Assembly (NCBI RefSeq): GCF_030347995.1
Contig: NZ_JAQIBC010000001.1
Span: 186,001 to 250,000 of the forward strand
Direction of reading: 5' to 3'
DNA length: 64,000 nucleotides
Origin: Sulfurovum xiamenensis
Lineage (GTDB): Bacteria > Campylobacterota > Campylobacteria > Campylobacterales > Sulfurovaceae
Position numbers and translations under genes: made by a program
In this document: positions 37,980-47,016 of the stretch, piece after piece
Numbering within the stretch: position 1 is the stretch's first letter
How the letters are laid out: each line of letters starts with the position of its first letter
Notes under the pieces: model-generated
Databases searched by the model: none
Told to the model about the DNA's origin: nothing
What the model saw: the letters and a program-made list of their open reading frames with translations, nothing else

Positions 37980-38034
37980 ATAGACTCTTTTTTCCAAATT
38001 ATAGTAAAATCATATAAAAAAACAGGGAGTCTGC

Positions 38035-38217
38035 ATGGAACATTTTTTTACCTGTCCCTATTGCTGGGAACGCATCTCCATGATACTGGACAGTTCGGAG
38101 GAAGAGAGTGAGTATATTGAAGACTGTGAAGTCTGCTGTCGTCCTATAGAACTTCATTTTAGGTTTTTGGGGGAAGTGTTAGTGAGCTTTGAGGCCAGAA
38201 GAATGGAAGGGATCTAA
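38035..38217 (+). CDS. CPXCG motif-containing cysteine-rich protein
   Basis: 60-residue protein with two Cys pairs (FTCPYCWERI and DCEVCCRPIE), matching the small CPXCG family, a likely zinc ribbon of unknown function. The stop overlaps the end of the opposite-strand DUF1653 gene. Confidence 0.85.
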   Translation: MEHFFTCPYCWERISMILDSSEEESEYIEDCEVCCRPIELHFRFLGEVLVSFEARRMEGI

Positions 38218-38432
38218 CCTTCACCCTCCAGCTTTTCAAAGCGGGAGATGAAGAGACCATTTACCTCAACTTTTTCCACAAACATTTCATACGGACGCAC
38301 CCACATTCCTTGATCCCCATATAAAGCCTTATAGACCACCATCCACTCTTCAGTCTCTGAGTGTTGTGCTGTCATAAACACCTCATAAAGGTTTCCTTTA
38401 TAGTGTCTATACATTCCCTTTTCCAATTTCAT
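38214..38432 (-). CDS. DUF1653 family protein
   Basis: 72 residues (MKLEKGMYRHYKGNLYEVFM, HSETEEWMVVYKALYGDQG, WVRPYEMF) matching DUF1653, a small conserved cytosolic domain of unknown function. Start ATG 38432 is chosen over the upstream TTG because AAGGA sits 8 bases before it. Converges with the CPXCG gene by 4 bases. Confidence 0.85.
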   Translation of the reverse strand: MKLEKGMYRHYKGNLYEVFMTAQHSETEEWMVVYKALYGDQGMWVRPYEMFVEKVEVNGLFISRFEKLEGEG

Positions 38433-38536
38433 TCTAAACATCCTTCTCTTCAACTATTTACTTTAGTCTATACCATTTTCCATTAAAGATACTATAATAT
38501 ACTAATCATTATAGATTTTATGTAAAAGGATAGAAA

Positions 38537-39121
38537 ATGAAACAGTGGCGTTTAGATTTTAGAGTGTGGCACTGGGTACATGCAACGGTTATTTTAGGCC
38601 TGCTTGGAACAGTATTTTTACGTAAAACCTTTTTAAGTTGGAGATCGAACTCTGAGCTGCTTACTCAAAAACTTTCAGAGATCAATATTGAAGTCACAGC
38701 TGATCAAGCTAAAACACTTGCCACAGCTATCCGTGCACCTATGTGGGAGTGGCACATCCTCTTAGGGTATGCATTTGCAGTTTTACTCCTGTGGAGACTC
38801 TTGCTCTTTTTTACCCAAAGTGGCAAAAGCAACTATCAAAACTTCAAAGAAAAGACCTTCCATAAAAAAATGGTCACTATGAGTTATATCGTTTTCTATG
38901 CTGTCTTGATTTTTATGGCCATTACAGGATTGACCATTCACTTTTATGAAGCACTTTCTCTTACAAAAGATACAGCCCATGATATCAAAGAGATACATGA
39001 ACTTGTTTACAATGCCGTATTGATCTTTGTTCCATTACATATCATCGGGGTTATTGTTGCTGAAAACAGAGATGAAAAAGGGGTCATTTCAGATATGATC
39101 CATGGAGGAAGTAAAGCTTGA
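38537..39121 (+). CDS. Cytochrome b561/b-type membrane protein
   Basis: 194-residue membrane protein with four predicted helices and His residues placed as haem b ligands (DFRVWHWVHATVILG, MWEWHILLGYAFAV, AITGLTIHFYEAL, EIHELVYNAVLIFVPLHIIG). This resembles the cytochrome b561 / Ni,Fe-hydrogenase cytochrome b family, which passes electrons between quinone and a periplasmic partner. No partner gene is adjacent. Confidence 0.8.
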   Translation: MKQWRLDFRVWHWVHATVILGLLGTVFLRKTFLSWRSNSELLTQKLSEINIEVTADQAKTLATAIRAPMWEWHILLGYAFAVLLLWRLLLFFTQSGKSNYQNFKEKTFHKKMVTMSYIVFYAVLIFMAITGLTIHFYEALSLTKDTAHDIKEIHELVYNAVLIFVPLHIIGVIVAENRDEKGVISDMIHGGSKA

Positions 39122-39161
39122 TATGTAAAAACATCTGAGTCATATGAACATATGAACCTGA

Positions 39162-39182
39162 TTCCCATATAGATTATGGGAA
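39162..39182. terminator. Hairpin between the cytochrome b gene and metH
   Basis: TTCCCATA / TATGGGAA around a 5-base loop, in the convergent gap. Weak T tracts on both sides; may serve both genes. Confidence 0.45.
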
Positions 39183-39202
39183 CAAGTTAAAGTCCTCAAA
39201 AC

Positions 39203-42200
39203 TTATAAGGAATAATAGGTCGCACTTTTATGGTGTACCACCAGTGCCGTAGTACTCTGTTCCGGTACTATCTGGAATGTCTCAGAGAGTTCGATACCAA
39301 ACTCTTCAGGTTTTAACATATCAAACAACTCTCTACTCTGTTCAAGGTCTGGACATGCCGGGTACCCGAATGAATATCTAGCCCCCTGATAACGGTTCAT
39401 ACGCACATCACGCAACGTATTGCCTTCATCTTCCGCAGTGATATTCAGATCCAAACGTATCTGTTTATGTACGACTTCAGCCAATGCCTCAGCCAGTTCA
39501 ACGGAGAGCCCATGTACCATATTGTACTCCAGGTATTTACCTGCATCGTAAAGCTCTTTTTCATAGGCAGAGAATTTAGCACCTGCGCTGACACAGGTAA
39601 GCGCGATCACATCGTGCCTGTCATGTCTGAAGAAGTCAGAAAGTGCCCGGTGAGGTTTTCTGCCTTGTCTAGGAAAGGAGAATTTTGTCACTGCCCTGCC
39701 GATAACTTTATTTAAAGGTTCACGGTTGGCATTGGCATCGACATTCCACCCTTCACTCTCATCGAACAGGTATAATTCCTGGTCATCACTTCTACATGGA
39801 TAATACCCATAGATGATCGTCGGTTCAAATAGCTCTTTTTCGATAAACTCTTTTTTCAAACGTTCAAAAGCAGGATAGACCGTCTCATCCATGAGCTTTT
39901 GATACGCCTCTTTATCCATACCTTTACTCTTATAGCCCCAGTGCATCTTGAAGACAGAACGTGTATTGATCCACTCGTAGATCATAGAGAGATCCAAGTC
40001 TTCTTTTTGTAGTACTCTTCTTCCCCAGAATGGCGGTGTTGGTATTGCCACTTTCTCAGGCATCTCTATCTCTTCAAATGGTGGTATCACCACCTCTTTT
40101 ACCTCTTTCTCTACACGTTCTACCATATCTCCAGCCAGACGTGTATCCAGTCCTACACTTGGGTCTTCATTGAACTTCTCTATACGGCTCATAGCGATAA
40201 CGCCGTCAAATGCATCACGACAGTAGAATATAGGGCCTTTATAGATAGGTCTACAGAAATCATCCACAAAAGAACGTGTCAGTGCTGCGCCTCCCAAGAG
40301 TACAGGTATCTCCATACCCATCTCGGCCATCGTTTCAAGATTCTCTTTCATCACCGCTGTGGATTTCACCAGAAGACCGCTCATCCCTATAGCCTGTATG
40401 GATTGTTTTTCTATCACATCAAGGTACTCTTGAAGTTCAGTTTTGATCCCTACATTGACCACTTTAAAACCATTATTCGAAAGGATAATGTCTACAAGGT
40501 TTTTACCCACATCATGGACATCACCTTTGACTGTACCGATCACCAGTGTGGTATCCGTCTCTTTTTCCTGTTTGGTAAGATAAGGGTTGAGGTAGTCTAC
40601 TGTAGCTTTCATCGTTTCAGCCGACTGAAGTACAAAAGGAAGCTGCATCTGCCCTGAACCAAAGAGTTCACCCACCACTTTCATCGCGTCAATAAGAATT
40701 TCGTTCACTATCACATCCGGGTGTATCTCATGACGTGCCTCTTCCACAAGTGGCAGCATCCTTTCTTTGTCACCATCCATCAGAAGTTTTTTGATCTTCT
40801 CTTCATGACTCATCGCCTCATAGGCTTCATCTGCACCCTCATCTTCCACCACCGCATCTGCAAAATGGTCGATGAATTTAAACAATGATTTATCATCTGG
40901 TGTAAAAAGCAGCTCTTCACAAATCGCAATATCTTCCGGTGTCATTTTAGCGAGTGGAATAATATGCTTCACATTGATGATCACGGATGTCATACCTGCT
41001 TGTACACAGTGATGTAAGAAGACCGAGTTCAGGTAGAATCTCGCATGTTTTTCCAGCCCGAATGAGATATTTGAGAGTCCAAGAGTAGAACCTACCTCAG
41101 GATAGATCTCATGTATCTCTTTGATGGCTTCATAGGCATTTTTCCCGGCAAACCTGTCTTCTTCTTCACCCGTACCCACAGTAAAGGCCAGCATATCGAA
41201 CATGATATTCTGCGGTTCCAGCCCATGTGTGTTCACGGCAAGATCATACATACGTTTAGCCACGGCTACTTTCTTCTCTTTGGTTCTTGCCATTCCCTCT
41301 TCGTCGATCACAAGACAGACAAGTACAGCCCCATACTTTTTGGCCAACTTACAGTAGGTTGCAAAATTCTCTTCCCCATCTTCCAGGTTCGTTGAATTGA
41401 TGATAGGCTTTCCACCGATACACTTAAGCCCCTCTTCTATCGTATTGGGTCGTGTTGCATCCGGCATAAGAGGAAGCGGAATCTTCTGATTATAGAGCTC
41501 CATAACCGCTCTCATATCCTTGGCACCATCACGTCCTGCAAACTCCACGTTGACATCAAGCATATGTGCTCCATCACGTACCTGTGCCTGACCTACGGTC
41601 AGTGTACCTTCATAATCACTGGCCAAGATCAGCTCTCTAAATGCCTTTGAACCTGTCGCATTGGAACGCTCCCCTATGAGCAGTGGTGCCGGTTCCTGAA
41701 AAAGTTCAACAGTGTTAAATAGAGATGCCACACTTGGTTTGATACTTCCTGTTGGGACTTTGGGTGTCACCACCTCTACAGCCTTTTTGAGTGCCTGGAT
41801 ATGCTGAGGCGTAGTACCGCAACATCCACCTAAAAAGCTTACGCCATCATATCCTGTAAACTCCAACTGCTTTTCTGTAAATTCATCCGGCCCCATAGGA
41901 TAATAGGTATACCCTCCACGGTTTTGAGGCAGTCCAGCATTGGCATGGATAGAGATAGGTCTATGCCAGAGTTCAGAGAGTGTTTTGAGATGTTTTTTTA
42001 CCTGATCCGGTCCAGTACCACAGTTAAATCCAAGCGATAATATATCAAACGGTTCAAGTATGGTAACTATCGTCTCAGCATTGGTACCTATAAGCATCGT
42101 ACCACTGAGTTCAATGGTCACAGAAATCATGATAGGAAGCTGAACTTCTCTCTCTTCATTTGCATCCTGACAGGCATGAAGTGCTGCTTTGATCTGTAGA

Positions 42201-42727
42201 GGATCCTGACAGGTTTCCAAAAGAAAAACATCACATCCACCATCGATAAGTCCAAGCGCAACAAGTTTATACCCCTCATACATCTCGTCATAATGAATAT
42301 GCCCTAGAGAAGGAAGCTTTGTTCCAGGTCCTATAGAACCTAAAACAAACTTCGGTGATTCTTGTGTACCGTATTCATTACATACCTCTTTGACGAGCTG
42401 CGCACCTTTTTTAGAAAGTTCATAGGCCCGTTCACCCATATCATATTCATCAAGTACCCATGGCATAGTACCAAATGTATTTGTCTTTAATAGATCGGCA
42501 CCCGCCATAGCATAACGCTTATGTATACGTCCTATAAGTTCCGGTGCTGTATCATTCAATAACTCATTACACCCCTCTTGAGATATACCTTTGTCATCCA
42601 ACCATGCTTCAGCTGGAACTTTAAGGTCTTGTATCTGTGTACCCATTGCACCATCGATGACGAGTATACGATCTTGTAAAAGTGATTTGATTGTTTCTGT
42701 AATAGACAAAAAACGCCCCTTTATCAT
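39203..42727 (-). CDS. metH: Cobalamin-dependent methionine synthase
   Basis: 1174-residue modular enzyme that methylates homocysteine. Domains in order: homocysteine-binding with zinc Cys (LGFNCGTGPDQV, FLGGCCGTTPQHI), pterin-binding (GERSNATGSKAFRELI, ANMADATRP-like LPLMPDATRPNTIEEG), cobalamin-binding with DVHDVGKN (GTVKGDVHDVGKNLVDII), and the AdoMet reactivation domain (about 860-1174, RYQGARYSFGYPACPDLEQS). It completes methionine synthesis from the metX/metY product. Confidence 0.97.
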   Translation of the reverse strand: MIKGRFLSITETIKSLLQDRILVIDGAMGTQIQDLKVPAEAWLDDKGISQEGCNELLNDTAPELIGRIHKRYAMAGADLLKTNTFGTMPWVLDEYDMGERAYELSKKGAQLVKEVCNEYGTQESPKFVLGSIGPGTKLPSLGHIHYDEMYEGYKLVALGLIDGGCDVFLLETCQDPLQIKAALHACQDANEEREVQLPIMISVTIELSGTMLIGTNAETIVTILEPFDILSLGFNCGTGPDQVKKHLKTLSELWHRPISIHANAGLPQNRGGYTYYPMGPDEFTEKQLEFTGYDGVSFLGGCCGTTPQHIQALKKAVEVVTPKVPTGSIKPSVASLFNTVELFQEPAPLLIGERSNATGSKAFRELILASDYEGTLTVGQAQVRDGAHMLDVNVEFAGRDGAKDMRAVMELYNQKIPLPLMPDATRPNTIEEGLKCIGGKPIINSTNLEDGEENFATYCKLAKKYGAVLVCLVIDEEGMARTKEKKVAVAKRMYDLAVNTHGLEPQNIMFDMLAFTVGTGEEEDRFAGKNAYEAIKEIHEIYPEVGSTLGLSNISFGLEKHARFYLNSVFLHHCVQAGMTSVIINVKHIIPLAKMTPEDIAICEELLFTPDDKSLFKFIDHFADAVVEDEGADEAYEAMSHEEKIKKLLMDGDKERMLPLVEEARHEIHPDVIVNEILIDAMKVVGELFGSGQMQLPFVLQSAETMKATVDYLNPYLTKQEKETDTTLVIGTVKGDVHDVGKNLVDIILSNNGFKVVNVGIKTELQEYLDVIEKQSIQAIGMSGLLVKSTAVMKENLETMAEMGMEIPVLLGGAALTRSFVDDFCRPIYKGPIFYCRDAFDGVIAMSRIEKFNEDPSVGLDTRLAGDMVERVEKEVKEVVIPPFEEIEMPEKVAIPTPPFWGRRVLQKEDLDLSMIYEWINTRSVFKMHWGYKSKGMDKEAYQKLMDETVYPAFERLKKEFIEKELFEPTIIYGYYPCRSDDQELYLFDESEGWNVDANANREPLNKVIGRAVTKFSFPRQGRKPHRALSDFFRHDRHDVIALTCVSAGAKFSAYEKELYDAGKYLEYNMVHGLSVELAEALAEVVHKQIRLDLNITAEDEGNTLRDVRMNRYQGARYSFGYPACPDLEQSRELFDMLKPEEFGIELSETFQIVPEQSTTALVVHHKSATYYSL

Positions 42728-42853
42728 AATTCTGTAATTGTAGCAAAGTATGAAGAAAATATGATTAAATCTTAGTTGTAAGGTAGTGTATTATGTCCAT
42801 ATAAGCTATAGATAGATAATATATAATGTATCATATATAAGGCTAAACTCATT

Positions 42854-42934
42854 GTGAAGTGAGGGCAGAAAGTTATGGGTCTCAATGCAGATCGCCAAAC
42901 TGCCAAATGTATTTGATCTGCATTTTTACTTCAT
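42854..42934. promoter_or_regulatory. Possible pseudoknotted leader RNA in the metH / PAS-gene gap
   Basis: Within the 258-base gap between divergent metH and the PAS gene, the + strand can form an outer stem (42854-42863 with 42925-42934, including G-T pairs), an inner perfect 10-bp stem AATGCAGATC (42884-42893) / GATCTGCATT (42915-42924), and a pairing GGCAG (42864-42868) with CTGCC (42900-42904) that lies in the inner loop, i.e. a pseudoknot. It fits neither a class I c-di-GMP nor a SAM riboswitch that I recall. It could read out in either direction. Confidence 0.4.
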
Positions 42935-42985
42935 TGTGTCCTATAAAACCTTTAATACAACATATCTATTGTCCATGGAGAAAAA

Positions 42986-43438
42986 ATGGGAAAAACAGTT
43001 AAAAATATTATTACCGGTCAAGAGATCACAAAACCAGATCCTGTAGATGTAGAAGTGCCATTTGATGGTGGTGTTATGATCACGGAGACAGACCCGGCAG
43101 GTATCATCACTTATGCCAACCGTAAATTTCGTGAACTTACCGGTTATACGAAAGAAGAACTCATTGGATCACCACACAGCATAAATAGACATCCAGATAT
43201 GCCAAAGGCTGCATTCAAAGAGTTATGGGAGACAATAAAAGGTGGAAATTACTGGGAAGGTTTTGTCAAAAATATGACCAGTGAAGGTAAATATTACAAT
43301 GTGGTTGTATGGATCAAACCTAAATTGGATGATGACGGAAATCTCATCGGATATATTGCAGGGAGAAAGATCCCAGATAAAGACCTTATGCAAAGAGCTT
43401 TCGATAAATACAAGGTCATGAAAAATGATGAAGTGTAG
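42986..43438 (+). CDS. Stand-alone PAS domain protein (Aer/CetB-like redox sensor)
   Basis: 150-residue cytosolic protein consisting of one PAS domain (about 28-130): TETDPAGIITYANRKFRELT, IGSPHSINRHPDMPKAAFKE and GNYWEGFVKNMTSEGKYYNV. The NRHPDMP and YWEGFVKN signatures are those of the FAD-binding PAS of Aer and of Campylobacter CetB, which signals energy taxis together with a separate membrane chemoreceptor. No receptor gene is adjacent. Confidence 0.88.
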   Translation: MGKTVKNIITGQEITKPDPVDVEVPFDGGVMITETDPAGIITYANRKFRELTGYTKEELIGSPHSINRHPDMPKAAFKELWETIKGGNYWEGFVKNMTSEGKYYNVVVWIKPKLDDDGNLIGYIAGRKIPDKDLMQRAFDKYKVMKNDEV

Positions 43439-43459
43439 TTAATGGGACAACCCATTAAC
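43438..43459 (+). terminator. Hairpin directly after the PAS gene
   Basis: Perfect 9-bp stem GTTAATGGG / CCCATTAAC with loop ACAA, beginning at the PAS stop codon; followed by A-rich rather than T-rich sequence, so it may stabilise the mRNA 3' end. Confidence 0.5.
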
Positions 43460-43473
43460 CAAAAAGTATATCA

Positions 43474-43493
43474 AAGGCTATAAAGCCTTTTTT
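43474..43493 (+). terminator. Rho-independent terminator of the PAS gene
   Basis: AAGGCT-ATAA-AGCCTT followed by a run of T. It overlaps the last codons of the convergent 76-residue gene and could also work for that strand. Confidence 0.75.
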
Positions 43494-43708
43494 GCCTCTT
43501 GCAATGCTGCAATCACTGCATCAATATTTGCTTTAGGAATATGCACTTTCCAATCCGGTTCTTCAGCACCTGCCTGCAGTGAAATACCGATACTTGCTAC
43601 ACTTTCACTCTTTGGACCATAAGGTTCTGCTACTGTCGTAATCGTGATCTTTCCATCTTTTGTACCACTCAAACCCATTTCATCTATTTTTGTCACTGTG
43701 CCACTCAT
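43478..43708 (-). CDS. Small conserved-looking protein of unknown function
   Basis: 76-residue soluble protein rich in beta-type residues (VTKIDEMGLSGTKDGKITIT, SVASIGISLQAGAEEPDWKV) and ending with a helix (ANIDAVIAALQEAKKAL). No signal peptide, membrane helix or known motif seen. A good Shine-Dalgarno (AAGGAGA) precedes the ATG. It is 40 bases from the PAS stop on the other strand and shares its terminator. Confidence 0.7.
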   Translation of the reverse strand: MSGTVTKIDEMGLSGTKDGKITITTVAEPYGPKSESVASIGISLQAGAEEPDWKVHIPKANIDAVIAALQEAKKAL

Positions 43709-43757
43709 ATCTTCTCCTTTAAATTATTTATATCAAGATTATATTACAATGAATTGA

Positions 43758-44717
43758 CTATTTTTTACCTTTGAGCAAACCCATCATTTTGGCTTGCAGA
43801 CGTAACCACATTTTATGATCGATAGCAGGGAAACCAGCATAGGTTTTACCCCCTTCAAGGGACTTGGTGACACCACCTTTTCCTGCGATAGTTGCGAAGG
43901 CACCCACTTCCAAATGTCCCGCAGTAGCACTTTGTCCACCCATGACTACATTTCTGCCTAAAGTCGTAGAGCCTGCAAGACCTACTTGGGCAGCACAAAG
44001 GGTGTGTTCACCTACATCACAGTTATGTGCGATCTGTATCAGATTATCCAGTTTGGTACCTTTACGTATATAGGTGGTGCCAAATACAGCTCTGTCTATG
44101 GCACAGTTTGCCCCGATCTCTACATCATCTTCTACAACAACATTACCATTCTGATAGATCTTCACATGTTCACCAAGCTTTGTATGTGCAAAACCGTACC
44201 CATCACAACCAATCACTGTACCGCTATGAATGATACACTCAGAACCGATCTTTGTATGATGATACAAGGTCACATTGGGATGCAATAATGTTCCGGAACC
44301 AACAGTCACATTATCTCCAAGGTAACAACCCGGTAAAATGACCACATGATCTCCAAGTGTCACATTTTTACCAAAAGAGACGCTCTTATCTATATCACAT
44401 CCCTTTCCTAGGGTAGGTTCTGATGTACCACTCTCAAGTTTATGTGCAAAAAATTTAGAGGCAAGTGCCAGTTTAAGATATGCTTCATCTGTGACCAGTG
44501 CGATCGTTCCGGAAGGCAGCAATCCAGCATGTTTTTCATCGATCAATACCGCAGCAGCCTTGGTATCTGCCAATTGTGAAGCGTATTTACTGTCCGTAAA
44601 AAAACTGAGTTGTGTGGAAGTAGCTTCACTTAAGGTATGTATCCCTTCTATAGTGATATCTTCACCATGAAAATCTACACCGATATCTTCTGTTATTTGA
44701 GAGAGTGTGTAAGTCAT
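43758..44717 (-). CDS. lpxD: UDP-3-O-acylglucosamine N-acyltransferase
   Basis: 319-residue lipid A biosynthesis enzyme. N-terminal uridine-binding part (about 1-95) followed by a left-handed beta helix of hexapeptide repeats with the catalytic His region ([19 protein letters not shown]-like [16 protein letters not shown]) and [18 protein letters not shown]. It adds the N-linked acyl chain in the third lipid A step. Confidence 0.95.
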   Translation of the reverse strand: MTYTLSQITEDIGVDFHGEDITIEGIHTLSEATSTQLSFFTDSKYASQLADTKAAAVLIDEKHAGLLPSGTIALVTDEAYLKLALASKFFAHKLESGTSEPTLGKGCDIDKSVSFGKNVTLGDHVVILPGCYLGDNVTVGSGTLLHPNVTLYHHTKIGSECIIHSGTVIGCDGYGFAHTKLGEHVKIYQNGNVVVEDDVEIGANCAIDRAVFGTTYIRKGTKLDNLIQIAHNCDVGEHTLCAAQVGLAGSTTLGRNVVMGGQSATAGHLEVGAFATIAGKGGVTKSLEGGKTYAGFPAIDHKMWLRLQAKMMGLLKGKK

Positions 44718-44747
44718 AAAGTGGTCCTTTTAACTTAAAGTAGATGT

Positions 44748-44772
44748 CACTCTCCTGTAAGCAAGGAGAGTG
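44748..44772 (-). terminator. Hairpin between ilvH and lpxD
   Basis: CACTCTCCT / AGGAGAGTG, a 9-bp stem with a 7-base loop, 18 bases past the ilvH stop on the minus strand. Confidence 0.55.
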
Positions 44773-44790
44773 AGAGAGGTAGAATAATTT

Positions 44791-45270
44791 TTATCTTTCT
44801 ATGGCAACCACACCGCCGCGTACTATCTCATAAGGATTGTAGCGTTGAGCTGCCTCTATAAAATGCTGAATACGTACAGGTTCGTCTGCAACCATGGCAA
44901 TGATCATCTCTTTACCCACATTGGCAATACCACCATTATAGGCTGCACACAATGCTCCGATATCACTTAGATGTTCGGTAATAGGGAACTTCACCAGTAC
45001 CATCTCTTTTTCAACCATCTCTTCATGCTCGATAACCTTATAGACAGGTATGAGCTTATGCAGTTGCTTAGTGATCTGTTCCATAACCTTGGCAGAACCA
45101 TTCGTTTCGATCGTAATATGTGACATTTCACTGTCAGGTATGGGTGCCACAGTGAGTGACGCAATGTTATAGCCACGCGCTGCAAAAAGTGATGTCACAC
45201 GTGCAAGTACAGAACTCTCATTCAATACGATAACGGAAATAACACGTCTTTCATTCATAGCATTTTCCAT
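44791..45270 (-). CDS. ilvH: Acetolactate synthase small (regulatory) subunit
   Basis: 159-residue regulatory subunit with an N-terminal ACT domain (RRVISVIVLNESSVLARVTS, GYNIASLTVAPIPDSEMSHI) that binds valine. Its ATG follows AGGAGAG and shares one base with the ilvB stop, so the two are coupled. Confidence 0.95.
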   Translation of the reverse strand: MENAMNERRVISVIVLNESSVLARVTSLFAARGYNIASLTVAPIPDSEMSHITIETNGSAKVMEQITKQLHKLIPVYKVIEHEEMVEKEMVLVKFPITEHLSDIGALCAAYNGGIANVGKEMIIAMVADEPVRIQHFIEAAQRYNPYEIVRGGVVAIER

Positions 45271-46964
45271 TATTTCTCTCCTTTTTGCGGTAACATCATA
45301 TTAAACAGTGCTCCTCCAGCTGGTACCATAGGAAGTACATTTTCAAAACGGTTCACGGCAACATTCATGAAACACACTTTGTCCTGTGCTATCGCATCTT
45401 TGATCGCTGCGTCAAACTCTTCTTTTGTTGTAACGTCATACCCTATTCCACCGCACGCTTCTGCCAAGGCTTTCCAGTTTGGTTGGAATGTCAAGTCTGT
45501 TTCAGAGTAGCGTTTTTCATAGAAGAACGTCTGCCACTGTCTAACCATCCCTAAGAAATGGTTATTGAGTATCAGGTTGATGACCGGTATTTTATACTCA
45601 GCCGCCGTTACAAGTTCTTGCATATTCATCAGGATCGATCCGTCACCAGTGACATTGATAACTGTCTTGTCCGGGAAGGCTTTTTTAGCCCCGAGTGCTG
45701 CAGGAAAACCAAAGCCCATGGTTCCCAATCCACCTGAATTGATCCATTGGCGCGGTCTGTCAAACGGGTAATGCTGTGCTGCCCACATTTGGTGCTGCCC
45801 GACATCTGAAGTTATGATGGCATTTTCACCTACCAGTTCACCGATACGTTCTATGGCCCATTGCGGTTTGATGACATCATCAGAATCAACATAGGATTGA
45901 GGGTGAAGCTCATCATAGCGTTTGAGTATCTCTCTCCATGCCTGGAATCTGTCCGTATCTATACCATCAAGAAGCGGTAACATCGCTTCAAGTACCTCTG
46001 TTACATCACCTACTATAGGATAGTCAACATCCACAAGTTTACCGATATTCGCTGCATCAATGTCTACATGGATAATGTCTGCATATTTGGCAAACTCGGA
46101 AAGTTTACCTGTAACCCTGTCATCAAATCTGGCACCCAAAGAGATCACCAGGTCTGTTTCTGACATTGCCATATTGGATGCATAGTTCCCATGCATCCCC
46201 AACATACCAAGAAGCAATGGATTCTTTGCACCCATTACACCTCTTGCCATCAATGTTTCAACGGTAGGGATCTGTGTTTTTTCAGCCAATTCACGTACAA
46301 GGTCACTTGCATTTGAAAGTACAGATCCACCCCCGATATAAAGCAAAGGTTTCTTTGCTTTTTTCATCGCTTCAACCGCTTTTTCTATCTGCTTTTTGTT
46401 TCCTTTGTATGTTGGCTTATACGTAGGAATATTGACAGAGTCAGGATAGACGAACTCACCAATATCTACGGTAATATCTTTAGGAATGTCGATAAGTACC
46501 GGTCCTGGTCGTCCAGAACGCGCGATATAAAATGCTTCTTTCAATAAACGCGGAAGTTCTTCCAGCGAACGTACCAGAAAGTTATGTTTTGTACAGGGTC
46601 TGGATATACCTACAGCATCTATCTCTTGAAACCCGTCTGTACCGATCAGCGATAAAGGCACCTGTCCAGAGATAACAACCATAGGAATTGAATCCATATA
46701 GGCTGTTGCAAGCCCAGTGACAGCGTTTGTAAATCCTGGGCCGCTTGTCACCATTGCAACACCTACTTCACCTGTAGCTCTTGCATAACCATCTGCTGCG
46801 TGAACCGCTGCCTGTTCGTGACGGTTCAAGATATGCTCAAACCCTTCTTGTTTGTAAATTTCATCATAAACGTGCATGATCGCTCCGCCGGGATAACCAA
46901 ATACGGTCTTAACACCCTCAGCGATGATCGCTTCACACACCATTTGTGCACCACTCATTTGCAT
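45270..46964 (-). CDS. ilvB: Acetolactate synthase large (catalytic) subunit
   Basis: 564-residue ThDP enzyme making acetolactate or acetohydroxybutyrate for branched-chain amino acids. The ThDP-activating Glu is in LNRHEQAAVHAADGYARATG; N-terminal VFGYPGGAIMHVYDEIY; the ThDP/Mg motif GDGSILMNMQELVTAAEYKI with following NN; FAD-domain elements in between. Length typical. Works with IlvH; ilvA upstream on the same strand supplies oxobutyrate. Confidence 0.96.
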   Translation of the reverse strand: MQMSGAQMVCEAIIAEGVKTVFGYPGGAIMHVYDEIYKQEGFEHILNRHEQAAVHAADGYARATGEVGVAMVTSGPGFTNAVTGLATAYMDSIPMVVISGQVPLSLIGTDGFQEIDAVGISRPCTKHNFLVRSLEELPRLLKEAFYIARSGRPGPVLIDIPKDITVDIGEFVYPDSVNIPTYKPTYKGNKKQIEKAVEAMKKAKKPLLYIGGGSVLSNASDLVRELAEKTQIPTVETLMARGVMGAKNPLLLGMLGMHGNYASNMAMSETDLVISLGARFDDRVTGKLSEFAKYADIIHVDIDAANIGKLVDVDYPIVGDVTEVLEAMLPLLDGIDTDRFQAWREILKRYDELHPQSYVDSDDVIKPQWAIERIGELVGENAIITSDVGQHQMWAAQHYPFDRPRQWINSGGLGTMGFGFPAALGAKKAFPDKTVINVTGDGSILMNMQELVTAAEYKIPVINLILNNHFLGMVRQWQTFFYEKRYSETDLTFQPNWKALAEACGGIGYDVTTKEEFDAAIKDAIAQDKVCFMNVAVNRFENVLPMVPAGGALFNMMLPQKGEK

Positions 46965-47016
46965 GGTCTACACTCCATTTAAATTTTTTTTGATTATATC
47001 TAAAAAAGATTAGAGT

